Origin: Haliclystus octoradiatus
Taxonomy: Eukaryota; Cnidaria; Staurozoa; Stauromedusae; Haliclystidae
DNA: 64,000 nucleotides
Assembly: GCA_916610825.1 (NCBI GenBank)
Contig: OU744449.1
Span: forward strand, 3,360,001-3,424,000
Direction of reading: 5' to 3'
Both the position numbers and the translations under genes were made by a program. A model generated the notes under the pieces. That model was not told where the DNA came from. It saw nothing but the letters and a program-made list of their open reading frames with translations, and made no database searches. This document shows, in pieces, positions 46,501 through 57,000 of this stretch (positions are counted from its first letter, which is position 1; every line of letters begins with the position of its first letter).

Positions 46501-48700
46501 ATACATGTCAATAAAGTGTACACAAGAAATGTTGGGAGACACAAGCGAAGCATTGAAGGCACGATCCTGCCATTTTTCATCGCATTTATGTCAATAAATT
46601 TCAGTATTTTATCACAGATTCCACCAGTATTAAAGTTGAATAGCAGTATTTCCACATGTAACATTGAATCTGTGTTCTTACTAACTGAGGACTATTATAA
46701 TGTATTTCTAAACTCAAACTATCAAACGTTGAAGGGGTCAACACAAATGAACACATCCAAATTATTACTTATTTCACTTTCTTTCAAATGAGGAGGTAGC
46801 TCAAAGAGGTTAAATTATTAATAAGCTGAGGCCATTGTAAATGTTCTAAATATTATTCAAAAAGCGTGGTTTTTTCCCAAACAATCTGTATATGTGTGTG
46901 TAAATGAAAAATTAATAATTTAAACATTCATCAGCATTGCATAACAACAACATGAATAATAAAGAGTTTCCACACACTTTATATGTTCGGATTCATATTT
47001 ACTTCACAAGAAATTTTGGGAGACCAAGAGTGCCACCCGGATTCCCCTGACAAGGGGGCTAACCCCATGCCGAGGGGCCTATTTACAGATAATATCAGCA
47101 AAAATGCTTGAAAAAATGCCAAAAATCTTCCCCAATGAGGGGTCTGTGTATCCCTGACAAGAGGGGTGTAGCCCCCTGGCCTGCCTCTGGTGTCACTCCT
47201 GTTAGAGACACAAGTGGAAGGTTGAATGCACAACCCTAAAAGATAAGTAATCGCAAGGAACTCTAATAAAGCTAACAAATTTAAGAATCAAATTTGTTTA
47301 TGGTAGGTCGTTTTGTAACGTCAACATTTTCTGAGCACCAGTAACTGCAAGGAACTCTTTTATAAAGTGAAACAAATTTAAGAATTAAGTTTACTCTAAG
47401 AAAGGTCGTTTTGTCAAATAGAGCAATATATTCATGTATGTATTGTAGCATGACTATTTACCCCTGATTCAGGAAGATTTTGTAAACAGTTTGTCAGCAC
47501 TGTTTATAATAGTTCATAAATGCTCAGTTTCCTGTTTTTCATTAACTCTCTGGACTTTTTGACTATTTTTAAAAATATTGAACTATTTGTAAAATTTCGA
47601 TAAAGTGTTCATGAACTGTTCTGATGTGTTCATGAACAGTTAATAAATCTTTCATCCAAAAGTCATGAACCGTTAATGATCAGTTTGTAAAAAGTACATC
47701 AACATCATAATTAAATATCCTATATTCATGAACACTTGCATGAACAATCAGGAACTATTATTGAACTTATATTATAAAGTCTTGATAAATTATATGGTTT
47801 CTACAGATCAGATTACCTATGCATCTATCTCAAGATCATATATAGCTAATTCTTGGCAAGACATAGATAATTAGGTATGCCCCAGATAAGGCCAAAACTA
47901 TAGATCAATTAATTAGTTATACTTTTGTTCATGGGATGTTCTAATCATTAATTGTAGTTTCTGGTCTCTCCTGTTAATATCTTAACTCTTTCGTATCTTT
48001 TTCTCTAGAAAAGTTGGTAATGATTGCTTTGTTTTCAACAATGGCGTTGATTGGTGTACTATTATGGCAAAGGTAGTTTTAATAGTTGCCATAATGAAGA
48101 AAAGAATATTTTCCAAACTTTCCGAACTGTATTTCCCCTGCTCCGTTTTTCCTTTTTTCATAGTTATGTTAACATCATGGCAATAGGCCGGGTACCCGCC
48201 TAATAAAGCTGTTAAAGCTGTGTTAAAGGGACTGGTATGGGGTGTTAATGTCCTGCTATTTCCCGGGGTCATGATCTCAATTGATTAACTGTGCATTGAC
48301 ATTCCGCCCGCCGTCACAGTGGTGCTCCTGTGAGGCTTAGGCAAAGCCAAACCTATTATCGTCTGGTAGTTGAACCACATACCTCAGATATGGAGCGCTG
48401 TTGCTATCTGGGAATCCCCTTCTCTTTGGTGTTTCTTAGTGCGTTTTCGTCATAACTTTAATTCTATTATCTATTATACAGGCTAAAGAGGATTACTACG
48501 AAGACTGTCCTATTTGTTATTCAATTTTAAAGTCAGTTGACAATCATGGGATATTATTAAGATGTCTACTCGTTCTATCATGTGGTCATATATTCCATAA
48601 GGAATGTTTAGAATCATTTGAAAATTTCACTTTATCAAAAATCAAACTATGTCCTTATTGTCGATCTAAATATGATAAAAAGATTATTAATGACATATAA
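40564..48700 (+). CDS. RNF32: RNF32, protein with two RING-H2 domains and an IQ motif
   Basis: Eight exons: 40564-40782, 42474-42616, 43852-43884, 44472-44596, 45047-45155, 46206-46318, 48009-48072 and 48482-48700 (TAA). Phases chain to about 340 codons; human RNF32 has 362. Order: a basic N-terminal region ending KEYVVDSHEEPLTL; EWNKL; first RING-H2 (CVIC, then CGHVFH, then CPMC); IQ motif IQSAWRGYIVHRWYKKF; a linker (DEINELFKEID); and second RING-H2 (CPIC, CGHIFHKEC, CPYC) near the C-terminus. This RING-IQ-RING order is diagnostic of RNF32, a presumed E3 ubiquitin ligase with testis-biased expression in vertebrates. The IQ motif suggests calmodulin binding. The first listed exon has no in-frame ATG and an in-frame stop lies just upstream, so an earlier coding exon is missing from this annotation. 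The acceptor at 40563 is weak. Many palindromic repeats fill the introns. Confidence 0.93.
40897..41041. repeat. TTCATGAA-family element
   Basis: CATGCGAAAAACAGTTCAAG to CTGAACTGTTTTTCGAAGAG with an inner GTTCATGAACAGTTCATGAA block. 115 bases after RNF32 exon 40564-40782. Confidence 0.8.
41055..41591. repeat. Two degraded TTCATGAA-family copies
   Basis: 41055-41150 and 41411-41591, the second ending in TTCATGAACTGTTTTTACAG followed by GGGG. RNF32 intron. Confidence 0.65.
41945..42149. mobile_element. TTCATGAA-family element, best complete copy
   Basis: 205 bp, CCCCTGCGAAAAACAGTTCA at one end and GTGTTTTCTCGGGGG at the other, flanked by TA (41943-41944 and 42150-42151). Internally it has several TTCATGAA palindromes and a centre with GGCCATTTAACGTTCATGAA. 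Confidence 0.85.
42195..42275 (-). other. tRNA-derived relic
   Basis: On the minus strand AGCTCAGTGGCAGA (A box), CCGC-ACTCTAT-GCGG (anticodon stem and 7-base loop) and GGTTCTATTCC (B box, one change from GGTTCGATTCC). The acceptor stem does not pair, so this is a pseudo-tRNA or SINE head. Confidence 0.5.
43228..43275. repeat. Scrap of the MULE-like MITE end
   Basis: AGCCTGTACACCAGCCCCTC matches the terminus of the element at 27923-28245. Confidence 0.65.
43305..43540. repeat. TTCATGAA-family element, second subtype
   Basis: CCCTGTTAAAAAATCCATGA to CATGAACTTTTTTCGCAGAG. The ends read AAAAATCCATGAGTTCATGA instead of AAAAACAGTTCAGGAG, so it is a distinct subtype. Confidence 0.75.
43588..43790. 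repeat. TTCATGAA-family element, second subtype
   Basis: CCCCTGCCAAAAAAGTCCAT at the left. The right end is degraded (TTTTGAACTCGTGAACTTCT). It lies about 60 bases before the 33-nt RNF32 exon. Confidence 0.72.
43930..44240. repeat. Degraded TTCATGAA-family repeats
   Basis: Scattered AGTTCATGATCAGTTC, GTTCATAAAAAAG and CCATTTAACGTTCAC motifs between RNF32 exons. Confidence 0.55.
44888..44935. repeat. hAT-like MITE end fragment
   Basis: CTCAGGATCGCAACTTTTAT then CGAACCCTG matches the right end of the family. RNF32 intron. Confidence 0.55.
45234..45408. mobile_element. hAT-like MITE, diverged copy
   Basis: Ends CATGGTCCTACAAAGTCC and TTTTGTTGGACCATG, 175 bp. Shares the GTCCGGAAATCTGAAAACCT start with the subtype at 58908-59111. 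78 bases after RNF32 exon 45047-45155. Confidence 0.7.
45617..45821. mobile_element. TTCATGAA-family element, complete copy
   Basis: 205 bp, CCCCTGCGAAAAACAGTTCA to CATGAACTGTTTTTGCAGGG. The same length as the copy at 41945-42149. Confidence 0.85.
45990..46083. repeat. TTCATGAA-family fragment
   Basis: AGTTCATGAACAGTTCATGA and TTCATGAACTGTTCATGAAC, 122 bases before the RNF32 exon at 46206. Confidence 0.65.
46412..46485. mobile_element. Miniature TTCATGAA-family element, 74 bp
   Basis: CCCCTGCGAAAAAAATCCAT to AACTTTTTTTGCAGGGG, ends intact, middle deleted. 93 bases after RNF32 exon 46206-46318. Confidence 0.8.
46528..47260. repeat. Fragments of the long foldback family with a GC-rich insert
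   Basis: 46528-46560 (ATGTTGGGAGACACAAGCGA) and 46975-47260 resemble the foldback at 19271. A GC-rich inverted-repeat insert, about 47026-47203 (CCCCTGACAAGGGGGCTA and CCCTGACAAGAGGGGTGTAG), lies inside the second, with a possible GAGAC duplication. Confidence 0.55.
47463..47765. repeat. Degraded TTCATGAA-family repeats
   Basis: AGTGTTCATGAACTGTTCTG, TGTTCATGAACAGTTAATAA and related half-sites before RNF32 exon 48009-48072. Confidence 0.6.
48150..48430. other. GC-richer intron stretch, possible repeat
   Basis: Contains GGCCGGGTACCCGCC, CCGCCCGCCGTCACAGTGG and AGGCTTAGGCAAAGCC. The composition differs from the surrounding intron, but I cannot assign it to a family. Confidence 0.35.
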
Positions 48701-48712
48701 ATTAAATGAATA

Positions 48713-48738
48713 GGATATATATATTTATATATATATAT
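48713..48738. repeat. Short TA-rich microsatellite
   Basis: ATATATATATTTATATATAT just after the RNF32 stop. Confidence 0.8.
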
Positions 48739-48843
48739 GAAGATGCAACTTATGTAGAATTATATTGTACTATGAAAATCAAGTATTTAATCATTATTTT
48801 GTTTATTTGTTATCTCTCGATTTTGTTATATCAGACCGCTATC

Positions 48844-49160
48844 CAGAATCCGAAAAAGTAAGAATCCTTGAATCCTAGATTCTGGAAGGTGATTAGCATT
48901 TTTATGATTTATGGTCAAACTTCAACAGAAATATTGAAAATGTTGAATTGCTCCTAGCAGGGTCCGACAAAAGTGGGGATCCTAGATCCCGGAATGCTAG
49001 ACAAAATTCAGAAGAAAATTGATGTTTTCATTGATTTATTGGTCAAACATCAACAAAAAAATTCAGAAGAAAATGTTGAAATGCCAGAACGCTGAACCTT
49101 TTGTCGGATCCTGGCTCCTAGGATTCCTATCAAGAAAGCTGAACTTTTGTCGGATCCTGC
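48844..49160. mobile_element. hAT-like MITE carrying a second copy inside it
   Basis: Outer ends CAGAATCCGAAAAAG and CTTTTGTCGGATCCTG, duplication CCGCTATC at 48836-48843 and 49161-49168. The inner copy is at 48958-49113. Confidence 0.82.
48958..49113. mobile_element. Nested hAT-like MITE
   Basis: CAGGGTCCGACAAAAGTGGG to CCTTTTGTCGGATCCTG, perfect duplication GCTCCTAG at 48950-48957 and 49114-49121. Confidence 0.88.
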
Positions 49161-49891
49161 CCGCTATCAAAACAAGGTATTTAATCATGTTAATAAGCTT
49201 TCATAGTTATTACTGTTATGCAGTATAGCGTATTATTGATACATAATGCTTAATTATTAATAACATATATATCATTCAACAGTATCGAATAAAATAAGAT
49301 TTCAGCAACATCAGGTATCGATTATTTTTTAGTACGATATAAGCTGTAGTTCTTATTATTATTTTTTAAATGAGCAACTCTTTATGGCTGATATTTTGTA
49401 AATACTGTTTTGAATATACAATGATGCAAATAGAATATAGAATGATAGAACTGACGTACTTAGTGTTACGTTTTAAAATTTACTAAATTTACGGATAAGC
49501 CAAATACGCGGGGACAATCGTTTTGGTTTGGACCCTTCTGTAGTTAAAATTAAATAATAACTTTATTGTTCGTATTTTCATTTATCATTCTATAATTAAC
49601 ATGATACGGATGAAAGGAAATCCCATGTTAAATCCCTATATTATAATTTTAAAGCTTAAAAGTCTTTTAAAGTGTTTTTGAGAAGATTTTAATTCGATAA
49701 TCACGCCTGTTTCTTTAAAATATAATTGTCTTGTTGTGGTCATGTTCCAATAAACGTCATTGCTGTAAAGACAACCCCCAAAAATGATTCGATATTGAGC
49801 AAATCTGGAGAAAGATATATTAACCAATTTATTATGCGCTGTGTTTTTGTACAATTTATTCTAAGGGGATTAATCTGAGCTACGTTTTTAT

Positions 49892-50190
49892 CAGAGGTGT
49901 ACAGGAACCGAAGTCAAACTCCGATACTAAAGGACAGGAATATCCACATTCCAACAGGAACCGGACAAGTTGAAAATTGTCTACACATTTCTACATATAT
50001 AGAGCTTGGATTGACTACTTTTTTCAGATTATGATAACTTATATTGCACCGTTCTATGTTTGCTTAATTTGGGGTTGATAAATTAATCCGTTTTCAGACT
50101 TTTACAGGAGTTTGTCCGAAATATTTTGGAGCTGGAGTCGGACTCTATTTTTTTTAACATTTTCGGACTCGGAGTCAAACGCTTCCTGAA
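49892..50190. mobile_element. Partial copy of the 741-bp hAT-like element
   Basis: Starts CAGAGGTGTACAGGAACCG, shares the ATTTTCAACTTGTC/AATTAAGC-type blocks in inverted form, and has GGAGTCGGACTC. The right end is unclear. Confidence 0.6.
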
Positions 50191-50835
50191 AGACTTTTTT
50201 TCTCGGATTTGTAGATTTTGCTCCCTTTTCTGAGCTTTGGTACTGTAACTAACTCAGAACTGTGTAGTGTGTAATGTGTATATACATAGTAGCAAGTACT
50301 GTAATGAGATCAGGTTTGACTTTGAATAATAATTGTGAATATTTTGTTTCGTAAATATTAATAATTTCCTGAAATAGTTTATTATTAATTTTGAGCATTC
50401 ACAAATTCATGTAATTGCTATTTCAATCGTGATGAAACGAATTGTTTTTGTTAGACCCCCGCAACACAGACTCAAAGCATGACAGAATTTTTGAAGATAA
50501 AATAGAGTATAGTATTATGTAACCATGGTTTATTTTGTCTCTGAACCTGAATTCAATAGTATGGCCATATTCGTCGATAGTTGGTATTTTTTAAATCGCT
50601 GTAGATAATTGCTGAAAAGGCTGAAAATATATGAAGATTTGAAACTGGATTTTAATAATACTCAAATCTAGATTAAATTCAACAAAATCCAAAGATAGAT
50701 ATTTTCTTTGACAATATTTTATCGGAAATAAGGAAAGGATTAATTTTGGTATCTTGTAAGTAGATTTCTGTTTACTCACTTTTAAAGAATTTTGCGTCGG
50801 CATTTCAGCTGTTTTTCATTCCATATTCTATAAAC

Positions 50836-50843
50836 TGACGTCA
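50836..50843. promoter_or_regulatory. CRE-like palindrome upstream of the integrin start
   Basis: TGACGTCA, 250 bases before the ATG at 51094. A match to the CREB/ATF site; a single 8-mer, so weak evidence on its own. Confidence 0.3.
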
Positions 50844-51093
50844 TTCAAGCGTCATTCTATTTTGTCCGTAAGATGTACCGCTTGTCACTTCCCGCCATCC
50901 ATCATATAAACGAGATCAAAAATGAAGAAAAGGATTGGTTGTTAATTTGATATAAATGCGTTTGATTGGCTGAAATATCCGCAGCCTCAGTCCCAAGAGA
51001 TCTTCCGATTTGTAAACTACAGACAAAAAGAAAGGAGTTTTGAAGAACATCAGACCTACTCAACCGATTTTAGAATATTTTTGGGCGGCAGCA

Positions 51094-54000
51094 ATGATTT
51101 TAACTATGGCTGCCAGAATTACCACGGCACTGCTGCTTTGTTCAATATTTAATTCAGTTACTTCATTTAATGTCGATGTAAAAGATCCTTATTTATTTAA
51201 TCAGCCTCTGGCCTCTTATTTTGGATATTCCGTAGCTTTAATGAAGCCAAATTGGTGAGTTATTGGGCCTTGTTTTGCAAGGTCGGTGTGTGTTGTCCCG
51301 AAGTCAGCGAACGAGATTTATTAATAAACTTAACATATGCTAGATAATATCCTTGCTCAAACATTAATATTGTTACACAATTTAAGTGGAGATTCGGCTT
51401 GGTTACGAGTCTTCGAGAATTATATGATTAACGAGCTCTTCTAAAGAATTTTATTTCCTCAAATTTGTAGACTGTAGCGGCCGTAGCCTATATGCATACG
51501 CTATGTCTGCTCATTTGATTTCCTATATGTAACCAGGCAAAATGTCTGATAATAATTTTGGATAAACATAATTAATCAAACTACACTATCTGTACCATTA
51601 GCATCTATAATTTATATAGTAATCTCTATTTTTATTTGAAGACTTGTGAGATTATGAGGTTTTGTAGTCAAACGACAAAAGTCAACAAGTTTTTGTTGTG
51701 GTTATATTAGAATTTTGAAGAAGTAACAATAAAAATTGTCAACCGTGATGAAATCTATTATATTATTTTAGAATGATAACCAATATATTCCATATGTCTG
51801 CATATAATGTTTGTAAACAATTTGTAAATTCAAATTATCACATTATCAACACGAGCAACATTTTCTGGACGTAAAACGATATGTCCTTATTTATTGGGAC
51901 CCAGGAGGAAATCTAATAAAATATCTTTAATCAGCAACTTATAAAAAAATATATATTTTGAATCCCTCGTTTACTGAAAGCTTAAACAGTACATTATTGG
52001 ACTATAGTAGCAGTACTGAACTGATAACATCAGATAATATCAGATCAAAACATTTTGACTTTTAATTAGCTTTCAAAATAACTTTTTTCAAAATATTTCC
52101 ATAACCTACTGAGATTCTGTTGCTTAATACAATATGCCAAGGAAGCTTCACCACAGCAATAAAGCTTGTTTTAAATCTCTGAAACATCAAGTGGTTTAAA
52201 AACAGCATGTTCTATATGTACTGGGAAACATTTATCAATTTTATAAATTATAATATTGTAAAACATCACTGCTTTTGTACAATGTCTGATTGTTCTGGCT
52301 GCAAAGCTGTTATCTGGCCCATATCTCCAAGAAGTGTCAACAGGCTGACAGGGTTCAATAAGACAGGGTTTGATAAAATAGGGAATTCCTGGCTTGTCAG
52401 TTAGCCTCCATTCTGTCATCAGTGTGAAGCATCCACTCTTTCGAATCACAGCGTCCACTCTTTCGAATCGAAGTCAAGTTGAAATAATAATTTAATCTAA
52501 ATTAAGATTAATAATTTATAAGTATCCTTCGTAAACAAATCTAGAAACTAATAATTCAAACATTTTTTGATTCTATAATTCTGCCAAAATATGAGTAAGT
52601 AAAGTCCCCCAAAACTTGAAACTTTCGATATTTTCTACCAACCTTTTTATGTTGTAGGTCGAAAAAATACTCCATTTTTTAGCTCATTTATAATCATGAA
52701 AACAGTTATCAATTTACGTAAAACACAAGTGACCCAGGGTTCGAAAGAAGTTGTTATCCTAGATCGCGGAAGGCTAAGCTAAATTCAGAAGACAGTAAAA
52801 AAATCAACGTCTTTAATAAGATTTATACTTACCAATAATATTAAATTAAAATTATAACATTCGGGTTCCCGAAGTTTATTTGTACATTTACAAATCGATG
52901 ATCAGTGTTTGTTTACACGTTTACATCAACCTCTGAAATAGTTTCTACAAGTTCACCATGACTGAGATTATGGACAATGTTAACAGAAGAAATAAAATCA
53001 TTACCTGTTTAATAAATTCAAATTAGCTGCCAAAGAATTTAACATTTATGTAACACATATTGCACAGAAAGTATTAAATATTGTATTTGCTAATAGGATA
53101 TAGGATAGGCTACTTTTGAACAAATGCTTTTTTCGATTTCACTATAAATTTGATAATTTCCATCATCTTTTAACCATTACGCTATGTAAAAATTTCAAAA
53201 TAGATCAAAATATTGTAACGAACCACGATTTCGTATATAAAATAGTTATCGAGAAGAAATAAGAAGACAACCGTTTCGAGTGTAAATCACGTTCAAATCA
53301 ATCTATTTCATCATTCTAAGTACATGCTAAAAAGGGGATCCCATTACGCAACAATTATACACTTAATAAGACGTCATCCTCTACATTATCTCCTCTTCTA
53401 AAATTAGGAAGCAGAATATTTAAAAAACAACAATCAATACAGTTTACGTCATACAATTTATCAGCAATCTCTAAATTTATATTTGTTGCACAATTAATTA
53501 AATTAACTGCTGGTACATCTTTTGGTGGCTTGAACCAGGTTGGCGGGTTTTGACCTTCATATGGGCGTAGTCGGTCATGGTGAACAACTTTTGGTTTGGT
53601 CTTTTTCTTCCGTTGAATCCTAAATACCACGTCTGTAACCTTCTTTGTGATGGTATAGGGCCCTTCCCATGGACGTTGGAGGCAAGGTGTATACCCAACG
53701 CGACGTTTTGGATTGAAGAACCACACGGCGTCCCCAACATTAAATCTTTTTTCCGAACGCCCGGTGTCGTAATTCTTCTTTTGCTTGTCACTCTCTATGG
53801 ATAAATGCTTACGGGCATATTCATGTATATCCAGTAACTGATTTTTCAACTTTTCTGAGTACTCCATTGGTGTACTGGGAGATGGCCCCACTTGGTTTGG
53901 GCAGCCAAAGAGAAGATCTACTGGCAATCGAATGTTGCGACCTAGCATCATCTCGCATGGTGCACAACCTGTAGTCTCGTGCACTGCAGATCTGTACGCC

Positions 54001-57000
54001 ATGAGAAGTAAGGGTAAATGTATATCCCAATCGCGTTGATGGTCTGCAACAAACATGGACATCATTGTTTTCAAAGTTCGGTTGAATCGCTCCACCATTC
54101 CGTCTGATTGAGGGTGCAGGGGTGTTGTCCTTGTCTTATTCAATTCTAATAGCTGGCAAACTTCAGCAAACAATTTTGACTCGAAGTTTCTGCCTTGATC
54201 GGAATGAATTTCTAATGGGACACCAAATCTTGAGATGAATTCATCCACCAGAATCTTTGCAACTGTTGAAGCTTCTTGGTTTTCCATAGCATAAGCCTCT
54301 GTCCATTTAGTAAAGTAATCAGCTATTACAACAATATATTTGTTACCTTTGCTTGACAATGGAAAAGGTCCAGTGATATCTATGGCAACTCTTTCCAATG
54401 GCACACCAACGTTATATTGCTGCATGGATGCCTTTGGCTTCCGAGCTGGGCCTTTCTTAGTTGTACATAAGTCACATTGTTTGCAGTATAATAGGATATC
54501 ATGCCGATAGTGAGGCCAATAGTACCTGTCTTGAATGCGTTTAAATGTTTTTTTTTCTCCCTAGATGACCGCCAGAATGTGTGTTGTGTATAATCTTTAA
54601 GACATCTGTTATCAAGGTTCTTGTAGTAATAGTTGCTTAATGTTGGAGCCTCCACTCTCTGATTCGTAACGGCGGTAAAGCAGACCACCAATTATTTCCA
54701 ATCTTTCCCATTGGGCCAATAGAGATTTCACATCATTGCTTTTGTTGACGATGGACTGCCATTGCGGTTTCACTGTTGATGACTCCAGCATGACAAGGAC
54801 TGGACCAATTGCATGATCTTCCAATTGCTTTGTCCGCAACGTGACGGTGTCCATACCTTGAAGCCAAGCAGAATCAGTTGTTGTTGAAATGGCTGTTGTG
54901 GTACTGCGAGTATTGATAACTTGACACTTTGAGGATTTTTCTTCAAGCCGATCACATTTTGAACAATCCACACAAGGTCTTCTCGACAATGCATCAGCGT
55001 TATTGTGGAGTACCCCATTGCGATGATGTATTGTGAAGTCATACAGTGACAATTCTTCTAACCATCTAGCCATTTGCCCCTCTGGATTCTTGAAGTTTAG
55101 TAGCCATTGAAGTGCACCATGATCTGATCTCACCATAAAGTGCCTTCCATACAGGTAATGATGGTAATTTCGTACAGCTGCAACAATTGCCAACAATTCC
55201 TTTCTGGTTACACAATAATTTCTTTCCGATTTAGTTAGACTGCGACTGTAATAGCTGATAACTTTGTATCCTCCTTCTTGCATCTGCGATAAGACTGCTC
55301 CTAATCCATTGTTGCTTGCATCTGTATCTAGGCAGAATGCACCATCCAATGAAGGATATCCTAGGACAGGCGATGATATCAACTTTGATTTCAATGTTAT
55401 GAATGCAATTTGGCAATCTTCAGTCCAGATGAAGTCGGATTGTTTCTCTGTTAGACGGTTCAGTGGTCTTGATATTTCGGCAAAGTTTTTCACAAATGAA
55501 CGATAGTATGAACATAGGCCAAGAAAAGATCGAACTTCGTCAACTGAGCAAGGCGTTGGCCAATCTCTAACAGCGCTAATCTTCTCAGGATCTGTTGAAA
55601 TGCCGTCTTCTGTGACAAGATGACCAAGGAACTTTACACTTTGTTGGAGTAAATTACATTTCTTTGGACTAAGCTTTAATCCAGCCTTTTGAAGTCTTGT
55701 GAAAACTGTACTTAGTCGTTCTAATTCTTCATCAAATGATCTCCCATGTACAATGATGTCATCAAGATATACTAACAATATTTCCAATGACAGGCCAGAC
55801 AGTACATGTTCAATAAGACGTTCAAATGTGGCCGGTGCATTGCAAAGACCAAACGGCATTACTGAAAACTGGTAAAGGGCTTTGCCAGTTGAAAAAGCTG
55901 CTTTCTTTTTATCTTCATTAGCCACCTCAACTTGCCAGTACCCTGAAGACAGGTCGAGTGTGGCAAACCATTTAGCTCCACTGAGGGCGTCCAACGAGTC
56001 ATCTATCCTTGGTAGAGGGTATGAATCCTTTACAGTGGTGTCGTTTAACTTTCTGTAATCAACACAGAATCTAGTTGATCCATCTTTCTTTTTTACTAGA
56101 ACGATTGGTGAAGACCATGGACTAGATGATGGCTCAATAATACCTCTCTCCAACATCCTTTGCACTTTGCTATCAGCTTCATCCCTCTGACTGATTGGTA
56201 GACGTCTTTGTCTTTGACGAATTGGAGTTGCAGTACCAGTGTCGATTTTGTGTTTCACAGTGCTTGTGCGTCCAATGTCTGCTGATGAGCTTGAGAACAC
56301 AGTTTGGAAGTCCAATAATAATTGTTTAACTCCATCACATTGACCAGGGGTCAAGCTGCTACAGCTCCTCTCCAAAAGGTCAGTCAGGTGAGCAGGTATT
56401 GTTTCGTTTTGGTCAGCAGTTTGATTACAAGTAACCCCTCTTGCGTACTGTTGATGTTCTTCATTATTCTGTGCATGAATAAGCTTAACTGATTCACACA
56501 TTCCTGCTATTGTTCCTTCATACAATGTACAAGGGCTTTCAGAAAGGTTAATCATTCGCAGGTTGATCTTTCCACAAGACACCCCACAATTTACCAATGT
56601 TTTTGCAATCATCACCTGGCGCTCTAGCAAACCAGTTGAAGTTTCAATGAGACCAAGTCCAATATCTTGAGACTCTCTTAATTCTGCTGGTACCATCAAT
56701 TCTGATCTAGCAGGAATAGTTATGGTCTTTGAAACAGCCACACGCATAATTACGTCATCATTTAGTTCCTTTTCCTCAGGTCCACAGCTTCCTTTAATTC
56801 CCAACACACTTTTGTCACTTTCATTGCCAACACCAGATGTGACACCAGATGTCTCTAATTTATAGCAGCCATCTTTCCAACGCAAATCAAGTTGATGTTT
56901 TATCAGGAAATCAATGCCAAGTATGCCGGCAGTGTCAATATCTGCAACCCAGACAGTGTGAATAGCTTTGTCAATAACCCCAACAGATAGAAACAAATTT

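Larger units (their letters stand above)
49169..51093. other. Intergenic region RNF32 / integrin alpha
   Basis: AT-rich, with a partial hAT-like element starting at 49892. It should hold the integrin promoter. No coding exon seen. Confidence 0.55.
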
